Below, in pieces: positions 8,082-13,554 of a stretch of DNA of 19,035 nt. This stretch comes from Bacteroidales bacterium (GTDB lineage: Bacteria > Bacteroidota > Bacteroidia > Bacteroidales > Muribaculaceae). The notes under the pieces are model-generated. The model had not been told where the DNA came from. It did no database searches and saw nothing but the letters and a program-made list of their open reading frames with translations. Position 1 is the first letter of the stretch, and every line of letters begins with the position of its first letter. The DNA lies in NCBI GenBank assembly GCA_900752535.1, contig CAADVV010000408.1:1-19035 (forward strand), in the 5' to 3' direction. The position numbers were made by a program, and so were the translations under genes.

Positions 8082-8405
8082 GATTTGAAATCATCTATTT
8101 AATTGTTTAAGAATATATGAATGACAATAAAGATTTGATATTAGCAATTTTAGCCGTTTTAGTTCCAGCCGTGGTAGCTTTCATGGGTTACATTATACAT
8201 CGAAAAACGGAACGAATTAAAATTATGGAAAATCAATTATCTGAAAAGAAATATCTTGCTTATGCTGGAGTGGTGACATTATTCTTCAATATCTTAAAAA
8301 CAGTAAAAGCAGGAAAAACTTCAGATGAAAATCTGGCAGAAAAGATGGTTGATTTAAAAAGAGATATATTACTTTATGGATCTGATAGTGTATTTTATGC
8401 ATTTA

Positions 8406-9301
8406 GAGCTTGTTTAAAAACAAATGTGAATGAAAAATGAGCATCAGTCGGATTCTCAGGCATTTATCCTTTGTGGATTGTTTAAATAAATGAACAAACA
8501 TAAACAAACACAAAGGATTATGTATCTGACCGATTTGACCGATGCTCAGAAAGAGTATATAAAAGGAACAATTCTCATGGACAACTGGCGTAGCAAATAT
8601 GATTTTTTTCTCATACTTGACGCTATAATCTACATAGACGTCAGCGGTTGCCAGTGGCGCATGTTGCCGACGGAATATCCCAAATGGCAGATAGTGTATT
8701 ACTATTTCAGACGTTGGGGCGCCATGAATTCCTTTTCGGAACTTGAGGACAGTCTTGTGGAGAAAGTCCGGCTTAAAAGAGGCGAGTCTCCACACCCTAC
8801 CATCGGAGCCATTGACAGTGAGAGTTCCCGGTCTGCGTTGCCTCGCTCCCAAAAGGGCATTGACGGGAACAAAAAGGTTAAGGGCGTAAAACGCAATATA
8901 ATAACTGATAAGGACGGCGATATTCTGGAAGCGTCCACAACTCCTGCCAATATCCATGATTCCAAATCTGCATACGCTCTTGTGGCAATGCTTGTCGTTG
9001 CATTCCCATGGATAAGGCGCATCTATGCCGACAGAGGATATCGCGGGAATTTCATTGAGGAGGCCAAACATGATTTTGGAATTGACGTCGAGATCACACA
9101 TTCAAATTATTCCGGTCAGTTTGTCCCGGCCAAGAAAAGATGGGTCGTGGAGAGAACATTCGCATGGCTTGAAAATTTCAGGCGATTATGCCGAAACTAC
9201 GAAGTGATGACAGAATCTGCCAACGAAATGCTCATGGTTGCGGCGGTTGTTATCACCCTCCGTAAACTCACTTCTGTTAACAATCATTTTTAAACAACCT
9301 C
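8406..9301 (+). mobile_element. Complete IS5-family (IS1031-group-like) insertion sequence
   Basis: The element is 896 bp. The left end at 8406 and the reverse complement of the right end at 9301 form imperfect terminal inverted repeats, both opening GAG(C/G)TTGTTTAAAAA and agreeing at 18 of 22 bases. TTA directly before (8403-8405) and after (9302-9304) is the 3-bp target duplication, of the TNA type known for the IS1031 group. It encodes one DDE transposase in the same orientation as the disrupted gene. Intact ends and an open transposase gene suggest recent insertion. Confidence 0.9.
8490..9293 (+). CDS. IS5-family DDE transposase
   Basis: The 267-residue protein has an N-terminal domain typical of IS5/IS402-like transposases (LTDAQKEYIKG... 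YIDVSGCQWRMLP... YYYFRRWG) followed by the catalytic core. Asp109 lies in GAIDSES, Asp181 in YADRGYRG and Glu221 in WVVERTFAWLENFRRL; these are the DDE residues that cut and join the element ends. The KKVKGVKRNIITD strand between the first two acids is also characteristic. The length is normal for the IS1031 group. The ATG at 8520 (MYLTDLTDAQ), eleven codons in, is an equally likely start, since family members usually begin there and AAAGGA precedes it, though very closely. No frameshift is visible, so the enzyme may be active. Confidence 0.92.
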   Translation: MNKHKQTQRIMYLTDLTDAQKEYIKGTILMDNWRSKYDFFLILDAIIYIDVSGCQWRMLPTEYPKWQIVYYYFRRWGAMNSFSELEDSLVEKVRLKRGESPHPTIGAIDSESSRSALPRSQKGIDGNKKVKGVKRNIITDKDGDILEASTTPANIHDSKSAYALVAMLVVAFPWIRRIYADRGYRGNFIEEAKHDFGIDVEITHSNYSGQFVPAKKRWVVERTFAWLENFRRLCRNYEVMTESANEMLMVAAVVITLRKLTSVNNHF

Positions 9302-9666
9302 TTAATAATTTCTTTGACATCTCTACTAACAATCCTGGAGATATTAAGTTGATGATGGATGTATGGCTAAACCTAATACTAAAGATAAGACAGGATATGT
9401 GTGGCCATAAATCCAAATTAAGTAAGGATGACATATTATTAAACTTAATGCAAAGTCGAAATGAGGCACAAAAATTTTATAACTTATAATCACACAACAC
9501 GTGAAAAGAATTAGAATATAGTAACGCTAACAATTGAAGAAAATTTTGTAACGTTGCAATACCCCAATGGAATAATGGGGAAGAATATTGAAAGAAACTG
9601 GGTTTACGAAATTCGGTTTTATAAATCACGATTTACAAAATCGCATTTTAGGGCTTTTTATTAGGT

Positions 9667-10161
9667 ATGATTGATGAAAATCATTATCTCCGCGCCCCGA
9701 GACGGCTCCTGGCGCTCGCATGGTTCGGCCTGACGGCTGAAAGCGTGGCCTCAGGCTCAAACCTCGTGGAGGCCGCGCTCCGGTTTGACCAGATAAGGAT
9801 TTGGGGCGTACTCCCGCGTCTCGCCATTGCCTATGGCGTCGCAGCCCTCCTGGCGCTTGCCTGCGGCACAAAGCGCCTCACGGCCGTCACTGCGGCCATT
9901 CTGATTGTCTACGCCGTGGTGCTGGTCATCGGCCATGGTTATGAATTCTCCGAAAGAAACATCATTGCGACCGTAGACCGCATGGTGCTTGGCGAACCGC
10001 ACATGTATAGCGACTGGGTAGACGGAGTGCTCATGAAATTCGACCCCGAGGGCCTGCTCTCCACTCTGCCGTCTGTCGCTCACGTGCTTATAGGATTCAT
10101 GGCCGGAAGGATGCTGATGTCGGAGAGCGACAACCGCCGCCACATCTACATCAAAATCTGA
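9667..10161 (+). pseudogene. Fragment of DUF5009/HGSNAT-like membrane acyltransferase
   Basis: The 164-residue open frame matches the centre of COG4299/DUF5009-type acyltransferases, relatives of heparan-alpha-glucosaminide N-acetyltransferase. RRLLALAWFGL, RIWGVLPRLAIAYGVAALLAL and FDPEGLLSTLPSVAHVLIGFMAGR occur in family order. Full-length members have roughly 350-400 residues and about ten membrane segments. Here the N-terminal segments with the presumed catalytic His region are missing, and the C-terminal membrane segments are replaced by a short polar tail (RRHIYIKI). Base composition changes abruptly from AT-rich to GC-rich near 9690, about where the homology begins, so the start codon probably lies in foreign sequence. 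I read it as a remnant truncated at both ends. A stable shortened membrane protein is possible but less likely. Confidence 0.65.
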
Positions 10162-10179
10162 CCTGCGCTTCCCGCATCT

Positions 10180-10815
10180 CTATCGTGGAATGAAAATCCA
10201 TTTCTGGTTGTCGCCGCCCCAATACTCATACAGCTCGACATTGTTGCCGTTATAGATTTTTCCGCCAGGGAGGTCGATACAGAATCTCGTGTCGCCGCTA
10301 TAGCGGAGTATGAAAACGTTGTCGTAACCCGACACCCGCTCCGGAATCCATATCTGCGCCGGACAATAATTGGTCTCCCATATCATGATATTGTTCTTGT
10401 TGACGCTACGGCAGTCGTCGTTATCCAGAACAAGGTTCCAATCGCCACCCGAGTGAATCACTATGCCTCCCTGGCGGTTCTCCACTCTCCACGTCTGCGC
10501 CGGGTTGTCATAGTTTTGCCAAATCTGAACATTGTTACCCTTCACAAACCTGTTGGCGTCGTTGTCGAGGCTGTAACTGCGGCTCAAAAACGGGCTGATT
10601 CGATACGTACCGTCAGGAATCAGATAACCTGACTGACGGCCTGACTGTTGCGGGCGCTGAGATGCGTTTTTATTCTTCGAATGCTTTTTCTGGGTCTTCT
10701 TCGGTTGCACGGCAGCGGCAGCCGGCTTCGACGGCCGCGTCACAGGCTTCTGCGACACCGCCGCAAGGCTGACCGCCAGTACCATCGTCAGACAAATAAC
10801 GAGTTTCCTTATCAT
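10180..10815 (-). CDS. Secreted ricin-type beta-trefoil lectin domain protein
   Basis: I chose the ATG at 10815 (211 residues) over an in-frame GTG two codons earlier. Residues 1-22 (MIRKLVICLTMVLAVSLAAVSQ) form a signal peptide. A basic Pro/Ala/Lys/Gln-rich linker covers about 23-62. The rest is one beta-trefoil with three subdomains, each carrying the Q-x-W hallmark: Gln107-Trp109, Gln154-Trp156 and Gln204-Trp206. NNV/NNI-containing strands precede each of them. Ricin-type trefoils usually bind sugars; no catalytic domain is attached, so this may be a small carbohydrate-binding protein exported across the inner membrane. It has its own promoter and lies on the same strand as the upstream toxin-antitoxin-like module, separated from it by 89 nt. 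Its ligand cannot be read from the sequence. Confidence 0.85.
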   Translation of the reverse strand: MIRKLVICLTMVLAVSLAAVSQKPVTRPSKPAAAAVQPKKTQKKHSKNKNASQRPQQSGRQSGYLIPDGTYRISPFLSRSYSLDNDANRFVKGNNVQIWQNYDNPAQTWRVENRQGGIVIHSGGDWNLVLDNDDCRSVNKNNIMIWETNYCPAQIWIPERVSGYDNVFILRYSGDTRFCIDLPGGKIYNGNNVELYEYWGGDNQKWIFIPR

Positions 10816-10831
10816 AATCACTCTTTTATCG

Positions 10832-10863
10832 CAAATTTAAGCAAATTAATCAAATACCCCAAA
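10832..10863 (-). promoter_or_regulatory. Promoter of the ricin-type lectin gene
   Basis: Read on the minus strand, TTTG (10863-10860), 20 nt and TAAATTTG (10839-10832) match the Bacteroidota consensus. The ATG at 10815 lies 16 nt downstream, so the leader is very short. Confidence 0.72.
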
Positions 10864-10904
10864 GTATCACCACCCGCCATTCCTAACAATTTGATTTGTA
10901 TTTA

Positions 10905-11435
10905 TTAAATACTGCTTGTAGGGATATATTTCTCAATATCGACGGATGGTAGCTTGCTGCCTTTTGCGACAACCTCAGCAACAAAGGCAGCCACGTCTTC
11001 TTTTGTCATTTTCTTTCTGATGAAAGCATAATAGAGAAAATCAATCGTAGTCAGGTATGTTATCTGATGATTGGCACAATACTCCTTTATATCTTTGAGA
11101 TTGCTACTGCCGAGGACATCCATGTTGTCGCGGCAATACACCATGCAAGCACTTTCCCCCTTACCTAAAAGTAATGTGTTACGCAGTCGCGCATATTCAA
11201 AACGGGATTCTCCTTTCGGGTCAAACTTGACATTCACAATGCGTGAGGCAAAGAATTTTAGTGTGTTGTCAATCTGGGTTTTCGTCATCCTGTTTACAGT
11301 GACTTCATCATACACCACGTCGAGTATCAGATACTGATACTCCGGGAATATGTCAAGAAGGAGGCTGAACTGCCCGGCCTTGACAAAATGGATGATCACA
11401 TCGGCATCAAGCACGATTTTAGTCTTCGTTGTCAT
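10905..11435 (-). CDS. PIN-domain protein, probable toxin-type ribonuclease
   Basis: The 176-residue product has PIN-domain features. VLDADVIIHF carries Asp10, a second acid is Glu44 in VVYDEV, LLGKGESACMVYC supplies Glu94, and Asp115 in SSNLKDI completes a plausible metal-binding set. PIN proteins such as VapC are Mg-dependent ribonucleases that cut tRNA, rRNA or mRNA when free of their antitoxin. At 176 residues it is somewhat longer than classical VapC (about 130), with a helical C-terminal extension (KKMTKEDVAAFVAEVV). The start overlaps the end of the ImmA/IrrE gene by 17 nt, so translation is probably coupled. A 15-nt palindrome (10898-10912) spans its stop codon. That it is the toxin of the module is inferred from family and position. 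Confidence 0.8.
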   Translation of the reverse strand: MTTKTKIVLDADVIIHFVKAGQFSLLLDIFPEYQYLILDVVYDEVTVNRMTKTQIDNTLKFFASRIVNVKFDPKGESRFEYARLRNTLLLGKGESACMVYCRDNMDVLGSSNLKDIKEYCANHQITYLTTIDFLYYAFIRKKMTKEDVAAFVAEVVAKGSKLPSVDIEKYIPTSSI

Positions 11436-12132
11436 CTATGCCGATTTTGTGTAACAATTCCATGTAGTGTCCTTCGGAAATTTTCTCATCGTCGAAAAGC
11501 CTGCGGGCTTTCTCGCCGAAATCTCCGATGACGAGATTCTCATTGCCCGGCTCATACAAAGCAGTGTCATAGCCATACTCTCTTGCGGTTTTCTTCACCG
11601 GGTATTCCTTGAATATGTCACGCTCGACACGGTCTATCAGTTTCAGATCATACAGACGGTTGATAACGGCTGAGAAGGAGACGGAAAAATAATGTCCTAT
11701 GCGCAATACCGATGCCAACGACACGCGACCTACCATCAATTCATCATCAGAAATCATTTGCCTGACGCCGTCCCCTGGCATAAGAAACATAAGGGCAAAA
11801 GCATCGGCGCATTGCTCAACATCGCTTTTCTTACCCTCTGCCATACAGTTGTGTGGCATGGGATTCGGGTCGATATAAAGATGATAGAGTTCATGTGCTA
11901 TGGTGAAATGCTGCCGACATCGTGGATGATTTGAGTTGACAAGCATAAACCGCTTATCGCCGCTTTTCAGGCTCATGCCCGAAAAATCTTTTGACAACGG
12001 TCTGTATAAGGTCAACACGTTCAGTTTCAGGAGCAGACTTTTGAGATTAACCGCCTCACTGTCACTCAACCCCGTCATCTGACGGAATTTAGAAACCTGA
12101 CTTTCCACAAGATTCAATAACGACGCTTTCAT
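11419..12132 (-). CDS. ImmA/IrrE-family (COG2856) metallopeptidase
   Basis: This 237-residue protein carries the zinc-peptidase motif HELYH at 80-84 (TIAHELYHLYID). The third ligand is likely Glu106 in the downstream helix EQCADAFALMFLMP, which is the standard ImmA/IrrE arrangement. Known members cleave regulators: ImmA cuts the ICEBs1 repressor ImmR, and IrrE/PprI cuts DdrO. The protein continues past the protease into a region with a helix-turn-helix feel (VGRVSLASVLRIGHYFSVSFSAVINRL), common in this family. It overlaps the XRE gene by 4 nt (ATGA) and the PIN gene by 17 nt, so all three are almost surely one transcript. The natural substrate to propose is the adjacent XRE protein, which would derepress the operon; this is inference. 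The active-site residues are present, so activity is plausible. Confidence 0.87.
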   Translation of the reverse strand: MKASLLNLVESQVSKFRQMTGLSDSEAVNLKSLLLKLNVLTLYRPLSKDFSGMSLKSGDKRFMLVNSNHPRCRQHFTIAHELYHLYIDPNPMPHNCMAEGKKSDVEQCADAFALMFLMPGDGVRQMISDDELMVGRVSLASVLRIGHYFSVSFSAVINRLYDLKLIDRVERDIFKEYPVKKTAREYGYDTALYEPGNENLVIGDFGEKARRLFDDEKISEGHYMELLHKIGIDDNED

Positions 12133-12464
12133 CTTGCCTCTATTGCCTCCATTTTAAGGTAAGACTTTACAATGTCCTTGAAACGCATGATCTCGCACGC
12201 ATCTTCTGGCGCAATTCCGTCAATGCGGAACGCAGATGCAAGAATCATGGCATCCACATTCTCGTTTTCCTCAAACAATACTGTCATATCACATCCGAAG
12301 AAATCGCTTGCTTTTTCAATGACATCATAAGGCACCTCTCTGTCACCTGATTCATAATTGCTATAAGCCGAACGTGTGATGCCGAAAGCCTGCGCCACCT
12401 CATCCTGAGTGTAACGTGCAGTTTCCCTTAACTTCCTTAAATTCCGTGCGATTATCTTATCCAT
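12129..12464 (-). CDS. XRE-family helix-turn-helix regulator
   Basis: The 111-residue protein has a Cro/C1-type DNA-binding domain in its first 65 residues. Residues 19-38 (TQDEVAQAFGITRSAYSNYE) form the helix-turn-helix. The C-terminal half is acidic and helical, with no recognised domain, and could bind the partner protease or toxin. It is the first gene of the XRE - ImmA/IrrE - PIN operon. Upstream lies a canonical promoter bracketed by a 9-bp inverted repeat, so autorepression is likely. By analogy with ImmR or with XRE antitoxins it would keep the operon silent until cleaved or degraded. The ATG follows the -7 element by about 20 nt. Confidence 0.88.
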   Translation of the reverse strand: MDKIIARNLRKLRETARYTQDEVAQAFGITRSAYSNYESGDREVPYDVIEKASDFFGCDMTVLFEENENVDAMILASAFRIDGIAPEDACEIMRFKDIVKSYLKMEAIEAR

Positions 12465-12479
12465 ATAAGTTCCGTTTAT

Positions 12480-12526
12480 TGTGGCAAAGTTACTACTTTA
12501 TCGTAATATTACAACGATTTGCCACA
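12480..12526 (-). promoter_or_regulatory. Promoter and operator of the XRE-ImmA/IrrE-PIN operon
   Basis: On the minus strand GTTG (12515-12512), 19 nt and TAACTTTG (12492-12485) form the promoter. TGTGGCAAA (12480-12488) and TTTGCCACA (12518-12526) are perfect 9-bp inverted repeats. One covers the -7 element and the other sits just upstream of -33. Between them GTAATATTAC (12503-12512) is a perfect palindrome in the spacer. The arrangement fits a repressor binding as paired dimers. Confidence 0.65.
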
Positions 12527-12592
12527 GAGAAATGTTGTGTCTTTTCACCGACCTCAACCCGAAAACCGATGAAATAACAGTCCTCGCCATTC

Positions 12593-12606
12593 CTTAGCAG
12601 TCTAAG
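12593..12606. repeat. Small hairpin in the XRE-to-tRNA-Ser gap
   Basis: CTTAG-CAGT-CTAAG forms a short stem that can be extended with a bulge on both sides. I see no gene in 12527-12711; the one long open frame there runs through the tRNA in the same direction and is not credible. Confidence 0.3.
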
Positions 12607-12675
12607 AGGAAGCCGCAACAAAGACGCCGTTATGCAAAATAGAAACAAATGCAATGATGAATCACACCTTACAGC

Positions 12676-12708
12676 AACGAGCTGCAAGTCATTGACCTGC
12701 AGCTCGTT
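12676..12708 (-). repeat. 11-bp hairpin downstream of tRNA-Ser
   Basis: AACGAGCTGCA (12676-12686) and TGCAGCTCGTT (12698-12708) are perfect inverted repeats. Inside the loop GTC/GAC can pair again. The hairpin begins four bases after the tRNA 3' end. No T-run follows on either strand, so it is not a classical terminator; it may act in tRNA 3' processing or as a weak terminator. Confidence 0.5.
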
Positions 12709-12711
12709 AAG

Positions 12712-12798
12712 CGGAAAGACAGGGATTCGAACCCTGGGTACCCGAAAGGGTACAACGGTTTTCGAGACCGTCCCGTTCGACCGCTCCGGCATCTTTCC
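12712..12798 (-). tRNA. tRNA-Ser (anticodon CGA)
   Basis: Read on the minus strand, the acceptor stem GGAAAGA pairs with TCTTTCC and the discriminator is G at 12712. The anticodon arm carries the loop CTCGAAA, giving anticodon CGA for codon TCG. The long variable arm GTACCC-TTTC-GGGTAC is the hallmark of class II tRNAs such as Ser. The T arm is CAGGG-TTCGAAT-CCCTG. CCA is not encoded. Confidence 0.96.
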
Positions 12799-12816
12799 TT
12801 TTGCGGTTTTGCTTGG

Positions 12817-12847
12817 CAAAGGTAAGCCTTTTTTTTAAATCCTCAAA
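12817..12847 (-). promoter_or_regulatory. Promoter of tRNA-Ser
   Basis: On the minus strand TTTG (12847-12844), 19 nt and TACCTTTG (12824-12817) form a full consensus promoter. Transcription should start near 12811, roughly 12 nt before the mature tRNA. The -7 octamer is identical to that of tRNA-Lys. Confidence 0.78.
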
Positions 12848-12884
12848 ATCTTTTTTCATCCGCCTCCTGCAATCGCGCACATCT

Positions 12885-12918
12885 GCCACATAAGTCACAT
12901 CAGCCACATAAGTCACAT
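12885..12918. repeat. Two 16-bp direct repeats at the end of the GNAT gene
   Basis: GCCACATAAGTCACAT occurs at 12885-12900 and again at 12903-12918, an 18-nt period. The second copy overlaps the stop codon of the acetyltransferase gene (12913-12915). Related 9-mers lie at its other end. Confidence 0.75.
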
Positions 12919-13416
12919 TCTGAGCCCAAGCCTAAAAGCCCGGCTCTCCACCCCCTCGCAGACAAAATCTGCCACAAACCTGAACCCGCACTTCTCCGCT
13001 ACGCGTTGCGAAGCGACATTGCGGCGGTCAGTCGTAATCAGTATCGACCTCAGCCCCAGCGTGTCGCGGCAATAGGCCGTCAGCGCCCCGAGCGCCTCGG
13101 TCGTCAGGCCGCGTCCCCAGTAGGGATGGCCGACCCAATAGCCCGCCTCGCGCTCGCCCTCGGCGACTGGATAGTTCTCCTCGCCCGGCGGCACAAGCCC
13201 GATGCACCCTATGGCCTCACCCGTCTCCTTGTCGACCATCGCAAACGAGTCTGGGTTAGGCTGAAAAATCTCTCTGATTACCCGGAGGCTCATCTCGGGC
13301 GACTCGTGACGCGGCCACATCGCCATCTCGCTCACGCGCCCGTCTGACGCGTAGCGATAGAGCGCCTCCGCGTCGCTGTCGAGCCACGGTCTCAGTATCA
13401 GTCTCTCTGTCTCCAT
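12913..13416 (-). CDS. GNAT-family N-acetyltransferase (RimJ/RimL-like)
   Basis: With the ATG at 13416 the product has 167 residues and begins METERLILRPW, the usual start of Acetyltransf_3 proteins. An in-frame ATG at 13437 would add MTKFVAD, which looks repeat-derived. The acetyl-CoA binding motif is YWGRGLTTEAL within GYWVGHPYWGRGL, preceded by the conserved strand EAIGCIGLV. The later NVASQRVAEKCGFRFV is the typical C-terminal motif. Such enzymes transfer acetyl from acetyl-CoA to an amine, often a protein N-terminus or a small molecule; the substrate is not predictable here. A possible -7 element TAAGTTTG (13432-13425, minus) with GTTG 21 nt upstream would give an almost leaderless transcript from the 13416 start. 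GCCACAT-type repeats flank both ends. The GC-rich codons resemble the core genes rather than the island. Confidence 0.87.
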   Translation of the reverse strand: METERLILRPWLDSDAEALYRYASDGRVSEMAMWPRHESPEMSLRVIREIFQPNPDSFAMVDKETGEAIGCIGLVPPGEENYPVAEGEREAGYWVGHPYWGRGLTTEALGALTAYCRDTLGLRSILITTDRRNVASQRVAEKCGFRFVADFVCEGVESRAFRLGLRM

Positions 13417-13462
13417 ATCAGCCACAAACTTAGTCATTTTTCCCGACTCTCCCCAACATCCC

Positions 13463-13486
13463 CCACATCAGCCACATCAGCCACAC
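13463..13486. repeat. Tandem 9-mers upstream of the GNAT gene
   Basis: CCACATCAG is repeated at 13463-13471 and 13472-13480, followed by a partial copy. The unit is related to the repeats at 12885-12918, and GCCACA also recurs just inside the gene start (13421-13426). Confidence 0.6.
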
Positions 13487-13500
13487 ACCCCACACTCTTT

Positions 13501-13531
13501 TTTGCCAAATCTCGATTTTTGATTATTTTTG
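13501..13531 (+). promoter_or_regulatory. Promoter of the TPR-AraC regulator
   Basis: TTTG at 13501-13504, a 19-nt spacer and TATTTTTG at 13524-13531 match the consensus. The ATG at 13555 follows 23 nt later. Confidence 0.75.
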
Positions 13532-13554
13532 CAATACAGACCCAACCATAATAA

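Larger units (their letters stand above)
8117..9489 (+). pseudogene. Small one-TM membrane protein split by an insertion sequence
   Basis: The gene starts at 8117 and is read to codon 96 (8404). An insertion sequence then interrupts it, and the frame resumes at 9305 and stops at 9489. Removing the element and one copy of the TTA target repeat joins codons seamlessly (...VFYAF-NNFFDISTNN...), giving a 157-residue protein. It has one N-terminal membrane segment (about residues 6-27), a basic cytoplasmic stretch and a helical tail (LILKIRQDMCG...KLSKDDILLNLM). This layout resembles small membrane proteins of unknown function found in many bacteria and phages. As it stands the N-terminal part runs into the element and ends at 8440 with 11 foreign residues. 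It follows the ATPase by 35 nt. The function is unknown, and the present allele is probably inactive or makes a truncated product. Confidence 0.85.

Noticed and set aside
9562..9580. CCCCA...TGGGG hairpin in 9490-9666 as a terminator
   Set aside because: The stem is only five pairs and no T-run follows. I see nothing else functional in that 177-base gap.
12493..12819. Open frame on the minus strand across tRNA-Ser
   Set aside because: It reads straight through a complete tRNA and shows no protein-like pattern.
12480..13486. Link between the XRE operator half-sites and the GCCACAT repeats near the GNAT gene
   Set aside because: Both share only a GCCACA core of six bases; this is too short to claim relatedness.
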